Shown: in pieces, positions 18,457-26,390 of the stretch
How positions within the stretch are numbered: the first letter of the stretch is position 1
Layout: each line of letters begins with the position of its first letter
NCBI GenBank assembly: GCA_025353585.1
Contig: JANXOM010000253.1
Span: 1 to 64,000, forward strand
Direction: 5' to 3'
DNA from: Deltaproteobacteria bacterium
Lineage (GTDB): Bacteria > Myxococcota_A > Polyangia > Haliangiales > Haliangiaceae
DNA: 64,000 nt
The notes under the pieces: generated by a model
Told to the model about the DNA's origin: nothing
What the model saw: only the letters and a program-made list of their open reading frames with translations
Databases searched by the model: none
Translations under genes and position numbers: made by a program

Positions 18457-19971
18457 TCACGCCAGCTGCGCGTGCAGCTCGAGCCCGGCGCGCACCGTGC
18501 CCGCCACGCTCGGGTAGCCGGCCGTCGCGTTGACGAGCCAGAGGTTCCGCAGCGGCGTCTCGTGCGGCAAGCGCTGTGGCCCGACGAAGCGCGGCGTCAG
18601 CGCCACGCCGTACGCGTTGCCGGCCGGCGCGTTGCAGAAGCGCTCGTTCGTCGCCGGCGTCCCCATCACGCGGATCGCGAGGTGCTTCGAGAGCCCGGGG
18701 ACGTAGCGCTCCTCCACGATCTGCACGAGCCGGTCGCGCACCCGCTTCTTCTCGAGGTTGTAGCGCCGGCGATCCGTGTCGCGCAGCGTGCGCCACGGCG
18801 CGTACGGGGCGCTCGTCGCGAGCTCGAGGATCTGGTGGCCGGGCGGGCAGAGCCCCGGCGCGTCCGTGTGGAGCGTCGGCGTGGACATGAACAGCCACGG
18901 ATCGGAGTAGTCCTGCCCGACGAGCTGGCGGCGATAGATCGCGTTGATGTCGTCCGTGGGGTAGTGCCACACGTTCCAGGAGCCGAACCCGTGGTCGCGG
19001 AGATCGATCCCCGCGACGCCGAGGTACAGCGTGATGTTTCCGGACGAGTACGGGTAGCGCAGCCGCGCGCGGTACGCCGCCGGGAAGTCCGCGCCCGCGG
19101 CGAGCTCGGCCGTGCGCGCCGGGTCCACGTTGGACACGTAGCGGGCCGCGGTGTGCACGGTCCCGTCCGCCGTGCGCACGCCGGTCACGCGGCCGCGCTC
19201 GACGACGATCTGCTCGACCGTCTGGTTCAGCCGGATCTCGCAGCCCGGCTGCGCGCGGATGAAGTCGGCGATCGAGCCCACCAGGTGCTGGAAGTGCTTC
19301 TTCGGGTAGTACGCGCCGCGGTCGTACCCGCGCACGAGCGCGACGTGCAGCATCAGCGACACCTCGGCCGGCGGCAGCAGGTAGTCGCCGGCTTGCCCCG
19401 CGAGCACGGTCTGCAGGCGCGCGGGCAGGCCGAGGTGGTCGTAGAGCCGCTGCAGCGTCCACTTCTGGTAGCGGAGCAGGTGCGGGAAGCGGAGCGGCGC
19501 CGTCGCGTAGTCCCGCCACGTCAGCGGCTTCGGCAGCGTGTCCATCTCGCGGCCGATCGCGGCGACGGTGTCGAAGTACCGGCGCAGCGCGCGCGCGTCG
19601 TGCGGGAAGCGGCCGATCAGCCGGTCGCGATACTTCTCGAGCCCGTTGCAGACGCGGTAGCGCTCGCCCGCGACGACGATGTGGTCGAAGCCCTCGGGAT
19701 CGAGCCGGTGGAACTGCACCTCCTCGGCGAGCCCGAGGCGCGCGAGCAGGGTGTGCACGGCCTCGCCCTCGCCGCAGTTGAAGATGTAGTGGACCTGCGC
19801 GCAGAAGCGGTACGCGCCGACGCCGAACGTGTGCGCATAGCCGCCCGCCGTGTCGTGCGCCTCGAGCACCAGCACGCGGCGGCCATCGGCGGCGAGCTGC
19901 GCGGCGACCGTGAGCCCGGCCATGCCGGCGCCGATGACGAGATCGTCGAACGCAGCGGCGGGGCGGGGCAT
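18457..19971 (-). CDS. FAD-dependent oxidoreductase, phytoene desaturase/isomerase-like
   Basis: A flavoprotein of 504 residues. The N-terminal dinucleotide fold is 'DDLVIGAGMAGLTVAAQLA' with the acidic ribose-binding residue in 'RVLVLEAHDTAGG'. The C-terminal FAD motif region is 'LRNLWLVNATAGYPSVAGTV'. Overall similarity is to the CrtI/CrtISO/all-trans-retinol saturase family, which oxidises, isomerises or saturates polyenes. There is no signal peptide. The start at MPRPAAAF is chosen because the upstream extension is Arg-rich and lies in the 72-bp repeat. No carotenoid genes adjoin, so the substrate is open. Confidence 0.85.
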   Translation of the reverse strand: MPRPAAAFDDLVIGAGMAGLTVAAQLAADGRRVLVLEAHDTAGGYAHTFGVGAYRFCAQVHYIFNCGEGEAVHTLLARLGLAEEVQFHRLDPEGFDHIVVAGERYRVCNGLEKYRDRLIGRFPHDARALRRYFDTVAAIGREMDTLPKPLTWRDYATAPLRFPHLLRYQKWTLQRLYDHLGLPARLQTVLAGQAGDYLLPPAEVSLMLHVALVRGYDRGAYYPKKHFQHLVGSIADFIRAQPGCEIRLNQTVEQIVVERGRVTGVRTADGTVHTAARYVSNVDPARTAELAAGADFPAAYRARLRYPYSSGNITLYLGVAGIDLRDHGFGSWNVWHYPTDDINAIYRRQLVGQDYSDPWLFMSTPTLHTDAPGLCPPGHQILELATSAPYAPWRTLRDTDRRRYNLEKKRVRDRLVQIVEERYVPGLSKHLAIRVMGTPATNERFCNAPAGNAYGVALTPRFVGPQRLPHETPLRNLWLVNATAGYPSVAGTVRAGLELHAQLA

Positions 19972-20050
19972 GGCCGGAAGCGATACCACGCCGGCCCCGG
20001 GCCTCGGGCGGGTGCGGTCGGAGCGGTGCACGCCTGGTGAGGCGTCGGCC

Positions 20051-20123
20051 GCGGCGCGGAGGCCTGCGGCGGTTGCCGGCTCCGGGGACAACCGCACGTG
20101 GCGGTGCGGGCGAACGCGGGCGA
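20051..20123 (-). repeat. 72-bp inverted repeat, left copy
   Basis: The reverse complement of this segment matches 20949-21020 at most positions. Shared blocks include TCGCCCGCGTTCGCC, GCGGTTGTCC, GGAGCCGGCAACCGC and AGGCCTCCGCGCCGC. The two copies face each other and enclose the RAYT remnant plus about 360 bp of non-coding sequence. Confidence 0.65.
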
Positions 20124-20134
20124 CCGAGAGCGGG

Positions 20135-20587
20135 CTAGCCAGGCCGCTGCGCCGGCGTAGCATTCATCGAGATCGCCGTGGCCGTGGCCCACCCCGCGCG
20201 GACGAGCCAGGTCGCCGGCGCGCTCACCGCGAGCGGCTCGTTGCGCTCGGGCATCCGCCACACCGGCTCCGCGCGCCAGCCGGCGAACCGGCTCGCGGAC
20301 GAGAACCCGTCGAGGATCCAGTGGTCCCGGCCACGGCCGTGCTGCTCCTGGTGCGTCCGCCAGTTGTTCAGAAAGGTCGTCGATCGCGTTCCGGCACTGC
20401 ACGGCGAGATTGCGCGATCGCATCTCGATCGCCGGAGCCCGCCGCCGACGCGCTCGACGCGGATCACCACGCGCGCGCGCTCGGCCGATGTGATCGCGGC
20501 GCGCCGGCGGTGCGGCTCGGACTTGCGCGCCTTCGTGTGCTTGCGGCCCGCGTTCTTGCGCCTGCCGCCGTGGGTGTCGAGCACCAT
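20135..20587 (-). pseudogene. Decayed REP-associated tyrosine transposase (RAYT / IS200-like Y1)
   Basis: The N-terminal part reads 'HGGRRKNAGRKHTKARKSEP' then 'HRRRAAITS...VVIRVE', which is the usual 'GG-R-GAGRPK...H-RRP...VHVTLR' entry of RAYT transposases. The C-terminal part 'FLNNWRTHQEQHG', 'LDGFSSASRFAGW' and 'APATWLVRAGW' matches the end of the same family ('NNWRKH', 'DPFSSA-FDGW', 'AP-TWLLR-GW'). The HUH motif and the catalytic Tyr region between them are missing. A frame change joins 'RNAIDD' (another frame) to 'FLNNWR'. It is therefore an internally deleted, frameshifted remnant. It lies between 72-bp inverted repeats. Family assignment is from remembered motifs. Confidence 0.7.
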
Positions 20588-20948
20588 CTCCGTCTGGACG
20601 CCGCGCTTCCCACGCTGACATCCGACCACCCTCGCTTGATTGCGCCGATATGTTTCTGGGCCCTTTGCACGTCGACTGCGTCGGCGCAGAGCCTGTGGAT
20701 GGTGCCGGCTCCGAGAACATACGGATCGCAGAGGCAGAGCGTCGAGCCCGTTGCTTTCGCGGCGAGTACCGGTCGCGGCGCGCCGGGCCAGACCGATGAT
20801 GTGCGGCCTTTGCTGCCCTGCCGAACCGAACCGAAGGGTTGGGGGCGGGGCGACAGGGCCTGTGCGCGTTGTGAAAACACGGCCCGGCCGCGCTCGCCGG
20901 GGCCGCGGTGCAGTTCTTCAGGGCGCGACGGGCACCCGCGCGTCGCGA
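20588..20948. other. Non-coding stretch beside RAYT remnant
   Basis: About 360 bp with weaker coding bias than its surroundings. I see no credible reading frame, promoter or RNA gene. It lies inside the pair of 72-bp inverted repeats and may be the degenerate remainder of the element that carried the transposase. Confidence 0.4.
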
Positions 20949-21020
20949 TCGCCCGCGTTCGCCACCGCGCCGCAAGCGGTTGTCCTCGGAGCCGGCAACC
21001 GCAGCAGGCCTCCGCGCCGC
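20949..21020 (+). repeat. 72-bp inverted repeat, right copy
   Basis: Partner of 20051-20123 in inverse orientation, with a few substitutions and a short indel. About 120 bp without a gene separates it from the stop of the small membrane protein at 21142. Confidence 0.65.
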
Positions 21021-21141
21021 CGCCGTCGCCGAACCGATCGTGAGCCCACGCTAGCTCGTCCGAGCGCGCCGCCTCGTCGCGACGAGCAACGCCTGGCTGT
21101 GCCTTCGTTGGCTCGACTTCGCCAGCGTGTCCGCGGCGCGC

Positions 21142-21312
21142 TTACTCGCGGTACACCTCCGCCAGGAGCGCCTCCGCCTCCTCGAGCTCGTGGCGGCTGC
21201 GCGCGCGTCGGTAGAGGCCGTAGAGCGCGACCACGACGGCCACGCCGAGCCCGCTCGCCACGAGCCACACCGTGCGCGTGTACTCCGCGCCGTGGCCGGC
21301 CAGCGTGCTCAT
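21142..21312 (-). CDS. Small single-pass membrane protein (56 aa)
   Basis: A peptide of 56 residues. One transmembrane helix (about residues 15-33, 'VWLVASGLGVAVVVALYGLY') is followed by a basic and then acidic amphipathic tail ('RRARSRHELEEAEALLAEVY'). Its ATG overlaps the TGA of the upstream membrane protein (TGATG), so it is translated by coupling and may be a subunit of the same complex. The family is not recognised. Confidence 0.6.
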   Translation of the reverse strand: MSTLAGHGAEYTRTVWLVASGLGVAVVVALYGLYRRARSRHELEEAEALLAEVYRE

Positions 21313-21995
21313 CACCGCCCCCCCGGCGCGGACCCGGGCGCGAAGACCGTGTCGAAGCCGCCATCGAACGCCGTCTCGCTCGCGATGATCGGCGAGGCGA
21401 GCGCCACGTATTGCATCAGCGCCGCCGAGAACAGCACCACCAGGATCGCGACCGGCACGAGCGACGCGGCCCGGTGCGGCTCGCCCGCGAGCTTGCGCTT
21501 CACCGCGCGCGCGAACAGCAGCGTCGCCGTCGCGAGCGCCACGTAGACCGAGCCGAGCGAGAGCGGGACGCCGGCCCGCGCGCTCGTGTGGTAGTAGATC
21601 GCGACGAGCGGGGCGAGCGTCGCGAGGACGAGCGTGCCGCCGAAGATCGACGTCGCGAACGCGTTGATGAGATCCGCGGCCGCGAGCTTCGCGTTGGCGA
21701 GCCGCAGCGCGACCACGCCCGCCGGCAGCGCCGTGAGCGCCGAGAGCAGGATCACCATCGGCACCTTGTAGACGTTCGCGAGGGCGAGCGCCGCCGACGA
21801 GCTCCCCGCCGCGACACCCCACAACGCGGACAGCACCAGGCCCGCGAAGAGCGCCCGCAGCGTCAGCATCACCTGGCTCGCGCGCGTGGTCGGATGTTCG
21901 AGCTCACCGCGACACGTGAGGGTCATCAGCTCCGAGAGCTGCGACGGTGAAGACGGAGACGAAGCGTGACTGGACATGGACGACATGGACGACAT
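21312..21995 (-). CDS. Multi-pass membrane protein of unknown function
   Basis: A protein of 227 residues with about six hydrophobic segments after a 45-residue hydrophilic N-terminus. The line 'NVYKVPMVILLSALTALP' resembles a family of uncharacterised six-helix proteins seen in Myxococcota and Planctomycetes with 'LKVPLL..LT..LP' (low-certainty memory). The ATG at 21995 is preceded by GGAGG at good spacing. The next codons repeat ATGTCGTCC, giving alternative in-frame starts at 21986 and 21977. It is coupled to the 56-residue membrane protein downstream. Confidence 0.6.
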   Translation of the reverse strand: MSSMSSMSSHASSPSSPSQLSELMTLTCRGELEHPTTRASQVMLTLRALFAGLVLSALWGVAAGSSSAALALANVYKVPMVILLSALTALPAGVVALRLANAKLAAADLINAFATSIFGGTLVLATLAPLVAIYYHTSARAGVPLSLGSVYVALATATLLFARAVKRKLAGEPHRAASLVPVAILVVLFSAALMQYVALASPIIASETAFDGGFDTVFAPGSAPGGR

Positions 21996-22155
21996 GGACG
22001 ACCTCCACGGCGAGAGGCAGCAAGCAGTGGTCCAACCACTGCGCGCCCGACCTCGCCAGGTCGTGCCGGGCATCACCGGCCGGTGCCGCGTCGTGCCGGC
22101 GCGCGTGACGCTCGCGCACCACACCGGTGCGCCGACCTGTCACGGCTCGACGGAC

Positions 22156-23820
22156 TCACTGCAGCGGCACGTCCGCGACGACGTAGTTGCTCGCCGACGT
22201 GACCGTCGGGCTGCCGAGCTGGATGCCGGCAAACGACGGCAGCGGCAGCGTCGCCAGCGCGCTCGACGCCTGGCCGGAGATGAGCCCCCACGCGCCGGTC
22301 GCGATGCCCTCGATCTGCGTGCCGGTCAGCGGCAGCGCGCCGTCTTCGACCTGCGAGAGGACCTGCGCGTAGACGGTCGGGGTGTCGAGCGCCATCGTGA
22401 GCGTGCCCGATGGTGTGCCGGCGAGCTCGATGCCGGTCTGCAGCGAGAGCGCGAACTTCTGGAGCTCGGTGCCCGCGTCGTCCTGCACGGAGACAAGCGC
22501 GTCGCCGAGCGCGAGCTGCAGCTTGCCGTTCGGATCCGTCGCGGCCGTCGGGGGCAGGGACAGCGTCAGCACGAGCTTCGTGCCGGCGGGGTCGAGGAGC
22601 GCGGCGACGGGGCCGAGCTGCGATAGCGGCACCGCCTTGTCGAACGCGCCGGCCGCCCACAGGCCCGCGAAGAGCTGGTTCACCAGGTCGTTCGCGACGG
22701 CGATGCCGAGGTTCGGCGAGTCATCCATCATCGCCTCGGAGCTCGTCGTCGCCTCGGTGAGGAACATGCCGCCGCCGCCGCCCGCGACGTTGACCGTGGT
22801 GTCGACGCCGATGAAGAGGCCGGTCGGCGAGAGCGTCGCCGCGGTCGGCGTGATCACGAGCGAGGTGTCGGCGCCGAGGACCGGCGTGGAGACGGGGTTC
22901 GCGAGGAGGCCGGCGAGCTTCGCGTTCGCGATGGACGGGACCTTGCTCTGGATCGCGCTCCCGAGCGCTCTCTCGATCTTGCTGCGCACGGTGCCCTCGA
23001 CGAGCCCGCTGATCTGGCTCGGGACGCCGCTGACCTGGAGGTCGAAGCCGTCGAGCGTGACCTGCGTGCTCGGCAGCGACGTGGCGAGCGCGCCGCCCCG
23101 GACGTCCACCCCGAGGTTGCCGGTGATGTGCGCCTTGGTCGCGCTGACGGTGATGGTGCCGCTGCCGCCGATGCAGGCGACCTTGAAGCTCGCGTGGAGC
23201 TTCACGACCACGTTGGAGATGACGACCTCGGTGGCGAGCGCGTTCGTCTGCGGATCGAGCGTGACGCCCAGATCGGAGAGGTCGACGCTCGTGATGTTGA
23301 CGGTGGCGCCGAGGCAGCCGCCGTTGTTGTAGACCGGGTTCAAGGTCTGCGCGATGGCGGTGTAGTCGATCGCCTGCGCGTCGGAGGCGACGGTGTTCGC
23401 GATCGTGGCGAGGACGGCGCGGCTCGCGTGGGTGCCGATCGGCGCCGCGAGCGTGCCGTCGCTCGGGGCGAGGGCGCCGGCGAGGACCGCGCGGACATCG
23501 CGGACGTCGTGGCCGGCGCTGTCGAGCGCGTGGGTCTCGAGGACGTCGATGCCGTCGGCGACCGCGACGGTGCTGGTGAAGGAGCCGTCCGCGGCGAGGG
23601 CGACATCCGCGTGGTCGACCGTGACGTGGAGCCCGGAGCCGCCGGTCGCGTGGCCGGTGACGGTGACGCTCTGGCCATCGACCGTGGTGCCGCGGGTCGG
23701 GGTGTCGATCGTGAGGGTCGGCACGGTGGCGTCGGGGCCGCCCGGGCCGCCGGTGCCCGGGGTGGCCGAGCTGCATGCGCACAGACCAGCGAGGAGCACG
23801 GCGGCAACGTTCTGCTTCAT
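22156..23820 (-). CDS. Large lipoprotein, Ig-like N-domain and possible lipid-binding C-domain
   Basis: A protein of 554 residues with a lipobox 'LLAGLCACSS' (Cys near 16-18). Residues 35-110 form a Glucodextranase/Big-like beta domain ('TLTIDTPTRGTTVDGQSVTV', then 'HVTVDHADVALAADGSF'). Residues 150-550 are long alternating beta strands with a central Gly cluster and 'LVNQLFAGLWAAGAF' before 'LVLTLSLPP'. This layout resembles tubular lipid-binding (BPI/TULIP-like) proteins, but the assignment is only a fold-level inference. It is probably surface- or outer-membrane-attached. It stands alone, transcribed away from the amidotransferase. Confidence 0.65.
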   Translation of the reverse strand: MKQNVAAVLLAGLCACSSATPGTGGPGGPDATVPTLTIDTPTRGTTVDGQSVTVTGHATGGSGLHVTVDHADVALAADGSFTSTVAVADGIDVLETHALDSAGHDVRDVRAVLAGALAPSDGTLAAPIGTHASRAVLATIANTVASDAQAIDYTAIAQTLNPVYNNGGCLGATVNITSVDLSDLGVTLDPQTNALATEVVISNVVVKLHASFKVACIGGSGTITVSATKAHITGNLGVDVRGGALATSLPSTQVTLDGFDLQVSGVPSQISGLVEGTVRSKIERALGSAIQSKVPSIANAKLAGLLANPVSTPVLGADTSLVITPTAATLSPTGLFIGVDTTVNVAGGGGGMFLTEATTSSEAMMDDSPNLGIAVANDLVNQLFAGLWAAGAFDKAVPLSQLGPVAALLDPAGTKLVLTLSLPPTAATDPNGKLQLALGDALVSVQDDAGTELQKFALSLQTGIELAGTPSGTLTMALDTPTVYAQVLSQVEDGALPLTGTQIEGIATGAWGLISGQASSALATLPLPSFAGIQLGSPTVTSASNYVVADVPLQ

Positions 23821-23964
23821 CGTGCTGCGCTCGAAGTGCAACGCCGGGGCCGTCGCCGGACGCGCGCAACTTGCTGGAGTTGTTGGTGCAGACTGTCGTG
23901 GGCGGGAAGCTCGAGGCTCCGATCGCTGCCCCGCACGGTGGGCAGTCGCCAGGGACGGGAGGCC

Positions 23965-24687
23965 CTAGGCGGCCAGCGGCTGCACGATGGACTCGCCCGC
24001 GACGTCGATGGCGACCAGCGTGCGCTCCGGCACCTCGAGCCAGGCCTCGTCCGTGAGGCGCTCGCTGGCCACGATCGCGGCGGCGGTGCGGCGCTCCTCC
24101 TGCGCCGTGTGGCGCACGAGGGTGAACAGTGACCGGCCGAGGCGGTGGGCGTAGAGGCGCTCGCCACACGAGAACAAGAAGGTGGCGGAGCCGAGGCCGG
24201 CGAGGGCGTGGAGCTCGGCGACGCCCGTGGTGAGGCCGCGCGCGATGTCGCTGGCCTCGTCGACGCGCGTCAGCAGGAACGCGAACAGGCGCTCGCTGTC
24301 GGTGTCACCCTCGATCTCGGCGAGGCGGGCGGCCGACGAGCGGGCCACGAGCGCAGCGACGGCCTTCACGGTGCCGTTGTGCGCGAACACGAAGGCGCCG
24401 CGGCGGAAGGGATGCGTGTTGGCGAGCTTCGCCTCGCCGACGGTCTTCTGCCGGACATGGGCGACGAGGAGGCGGGTCGCGACTTGATCGACGAGCTCGT
24501 CGTACTTCGCGCAGCGCGCGGCGCACTCGGTGCTGCGGTGGAGCATCCAGTCATCCTGCGTGCGGAGCGCGACGCCCCAGCCATCCGGGTGCTCGTTCGA
24601 CAGGGTCCGCAGGCTCCGCGGCGCATCCCGGAGCAGCTCGCGCGCCTGGATCGGCCGCGCCGCCGTGAGACCGAACATTCGACACAT
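23965..24687 (-). CDS. Class II glutamine amidotransferase (Ntn hydrolase)
   Basis: A protein of 240 residues starting 'MCRMFGLTAA', so Cys2 becomes the N-terminal nucleophile after Met removal, as in GATase type 2 enzymes (YafJ/EgtC-like stand-alone group). Supporting motifs are 'NEHPDGWGVAL', 'LLVAHVRQKT', 'NTHPFRRGAFVFAHNGTV' and 'GDTDSERLFAFLL'. Such proteins hydrolyse glutamine or a gamma-glutamyl amide, and the acceptor partner is not visible nearby. A GGAGAG site 6 nt upstream fixes the start. It is divergent from a small lipoprotein gene. Confidence 0.9.
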   Translation of the reverse strand: MCRMFGLTAARPIQARELLRDAPRSLRTLSNEHPDGWGVALRTQDDWMLHRSTECAARCAKYDELVDQVATRLLVAHVRQKTVGEAKLANTHPFRRGAFVFAHNGTVKAVAALVARSSAARLAEIEGDTDSERLFAFLLTRVDEASDIARGLTTGVAELHALAGLGSATFLFSCGERLYAHRLGRSLFTLVRHTAQEERRTAAAIVASERLTDEAWLEVPERTLVAIDVAGESIVQPLAA

Positions 24688-24737
24688 CGCTATCTCTCCA
24701 CTATATGCAACGTCGGCGCTCGGGCGAGTATTCAGAG

Positions 24738-25172
24738 ATGGCCTTCCGTCCGTTCGAGGCGCGCTGCCTCGCTGCCGTGCTGCTCGTCGCGTGCGGTGGC
24801 AAGGACGCCGCGCCGCCACCCGTCGTCGTCCGCGTTCCTCCTACGAGGGCCGCGCCTTCCCCCGGTGTCAACCCCGCGCTCGCGACGGCGATGGCGGCGC
24901 ACATCGACGCGCGCTGCTTGCCGATCGTCGCGAAGGCGTGCGGGTGCGTGTACGCGTGCGCGAAGGGGATCAGCACGGACGGGACGCGCTGGACGGTGAC
25001 GTCGGCGGCCTGGAAGGGGACGCCGCTGGCGGCGACGATCGAGCCATGGTGCGTGGGCGGGGCGTGCACGGATGCGTTCGCGGCGGAGATCGTCTGCGAT
25101 GGGATCTGCGCGCCGAAAGCGGCGGACGCGACGTGCCACATGAACAAGGATCTCGAGTGCGTCGGGGGCTAG
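24738..25172 (+). CDS. Small Cys-rich lipoprotein
   Basis: A protein of 144 residues with a signal peptide ending in 'LLVACGG' and a Pro/Val linker. The mature part has about ten Cys residues ('CLPIVAKACGCVYACAKG', 'CVGGACTDAF', 'CDGICAPK', 'CHMNKDLECVGG'), suggesting a disulfide-stabilised extracytoplasmic domain. No family is recognised. Its 3' end overlaps the GTG of the metzincin-like gene by 16 nt, so the two are likely co-expressed. Confidence 0.65.
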   Translation: MAFRPFEARCLAAVLLVACGGKDAAPPPVVVRVPPTRAAPSPGVNPALATAMAAHIDARCLPIVAKACGCVYACAKGISTDGTRWTVTSAAWKGTPLAATIEPWCVGGACTDAFAAEIVCDGICAPKAADATCHMNKDLECVGG

Positions 25173-25837
25173 CCGCGCTGCTGCTGCTCCTGCTGCACCT
25201 TCGGGCGACCGGCGTGGCGCGCGCGGATGACGCCGCGGATCTGGCGGCGATCACGGCCGCCGTGCCGGTGTGCGACGCGGCGCGCGCGCACTGCTTCGGG
25301 CTGCAGCTGCACGTAGTGGCGGGCGAGCGCGGCGGGTTCGTCGTGACGCCGGCGTGGATCGCGGCGCAGGTGGCGACGGCGAACAAGCACTTCGCGGCGC
25401 TCGGCGTCGGCTTCCAGCTCGCGGGCGTGGACGGCTTGCCGGCGAGCGCGGCGCACATCGAGACGCGTGGCCAGCGCAACCAGCTCGCGGCGCACCTCGG
25501 GGGCCCGGTGGTGCACGTGTTCTTCATCGCGAAGCTGGCGGACGTCGACGAGCCGGGCGCGCCGGTCTACGGCGTCACGTGGCGCGTGCCGAAGGACGAC
25601 CGCAAGTACGTCATCGTCGCCGGCAATGCGTTCGAGCGCACGCTGGCGCACGAGCTCGGCCACGTCTTCGGGCTGCCGCACTCCGAGTACGCGATCAGCA
25701 TCATGAACAAGACGAAGCGCGATCAGCCGCCGATGGACGAGCGCCGGTTCGCCGACGAGGAGCTGGCCGCGATGAAGCCGACCGTGGCGGAGCTCGTCCG
25801 CCACAAGGTGCTGGCCGAGCTGAAGCCGGCGTCGTGA
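25157..25837 (+). CDS. Secreted metzincin-like zinc protease
   Basis: A protein of 226 residues. A GTG start overlapping the preceding gene gives 'VRRGLAALLLLLLHLRATGVARA', a Sec signal. The active site is 'HELGHVFGLPHS', the extended HExxHxxGxxH zinc motif of metzincins. 'SIMNK' 15 residues later is a plausible Met-turn. The domain before it ('WIAAQVATANKHFAALGVGF') fits the N-terminal half of an M10/M43-like catalytic domain. It is probably an extracellular or periplasmic endopeptidase. The stop overlaps a GTG opening the decayed GNAT gene. Confidence 0.85.
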   Translation: MRRGLAALLLLLLHLRATGVARADDAADLAAITAAVPVCDAARAHCFGLQLHVVAGERGGFVVTPAWIAAQVATANKHFAALGVGFQLAGVDGLPASAAHIETRGQRNQLAAHLGGPVVHVFFIAKLADVDEPGAPVYGVTWRVPKDDRKYVIVAGNAFERTLAHELGHVFGLPHSEYAISIMNKTKRDQPPMDERRFADEELAAMKPTVAELVRHKVLAELKPAS

Positions 25838-26106
25838 CGGGGGACGAGCTCCTCGCGGAGGTGATCGTGACGGGGAGGCGGGCGTTTCCGTCCCTGCCGG
25901 ATCTCGAGGTGATCGAGCGACCGGGGTGGCTGCAGATCATCACGCCGTCGATCGCGCCGTCGTCCTCCCGACGCACCGCGGTCAGGGCCTCTACGGCGCG
26001 CTCGTCCACGCGCGGCTCGCCCACGCGAGCGAGGCGACCTCGGCCCCGATCCTTGCCCAGCTCGGCTTCGCCACCGTCTGCCGCTCCCAGATGTTCTTCG
26101 GCTCGC
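25834..26106 (+). pseudogene. GNAT acetyltransferase remnant with internal deletion
   Basis: From GTG 25834 (overlapping the protease stop) the frame reads 'FPSLPDLEVIERPGWLQIIT', an N-terminal GNAT-type piece. About 30 bp later, in another frame, comes 'PTHRGQGLYGALVHARLAHA' and 'APILAQLGFATVCRSQMFFG', the acetyl-CoA-binding RGxG region and C-terminus. The middle strands are missing and the frames do not match, so the gene is inactive. The family A/B-type repeat at 26110 begins directly after the last recognisable codon. Confidence 0.7.
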
Positions 26107-26109
26107 CGC

Positions 26110-26371
26110 GGGGACGGTGTCACACCTGTCAACCTGGGCGTTGTGACAACCATAGTCATTTCAGCTGCTTGACCAGGGACGGTGTAACACCTGTCCGGGT
26201 GTGGTCTGGTCCTGCCGACCGCGGGAGGCGACGTCGCCGGTCGCCTACTGCCCGTCCGATCGTCCGTCGCTCCGCGGGTCGGGCGGACAAGTGTTACACC
26301 GTCCCCAGGTAACATCCTGGAATCATCGAAGTATTTCCACGGCTCGGGTTGACAGGTCTTACACCGTCCCC
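26110..26371. repeat. REP-like repeat cluster, family B (four copies)
   Basis: Two forward copies beginning (G)GGGACGGTGT at 26110-26132 and 26175-26196 face two reverse copies ending ACACCGTCCCC at 26286-26306 and 26349-26371. About 90 bp without a gene lies between the pairs. The forward-forward / reverse-reverse layout equals that of family A at 6.1-7.1 kb. The related core is GGGGACG[C/G]TGT...TGTCAA. The copies sit between the GNAT remnant and the molybdopterin enzyme gene and may hold its promoter. Confidence 0.75.
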
Positions 26372-26390
26372 CGGTGGGGTAAACCAGGGC

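Noticed and set aside
20135-20587. An intact DNA-binding protein encoded opposite the flavoprotein upstream region
   Set aside because: The fragments match the two ends of RAYT transposases with the core missing and a frame change, so it is treated as a pseudogene.
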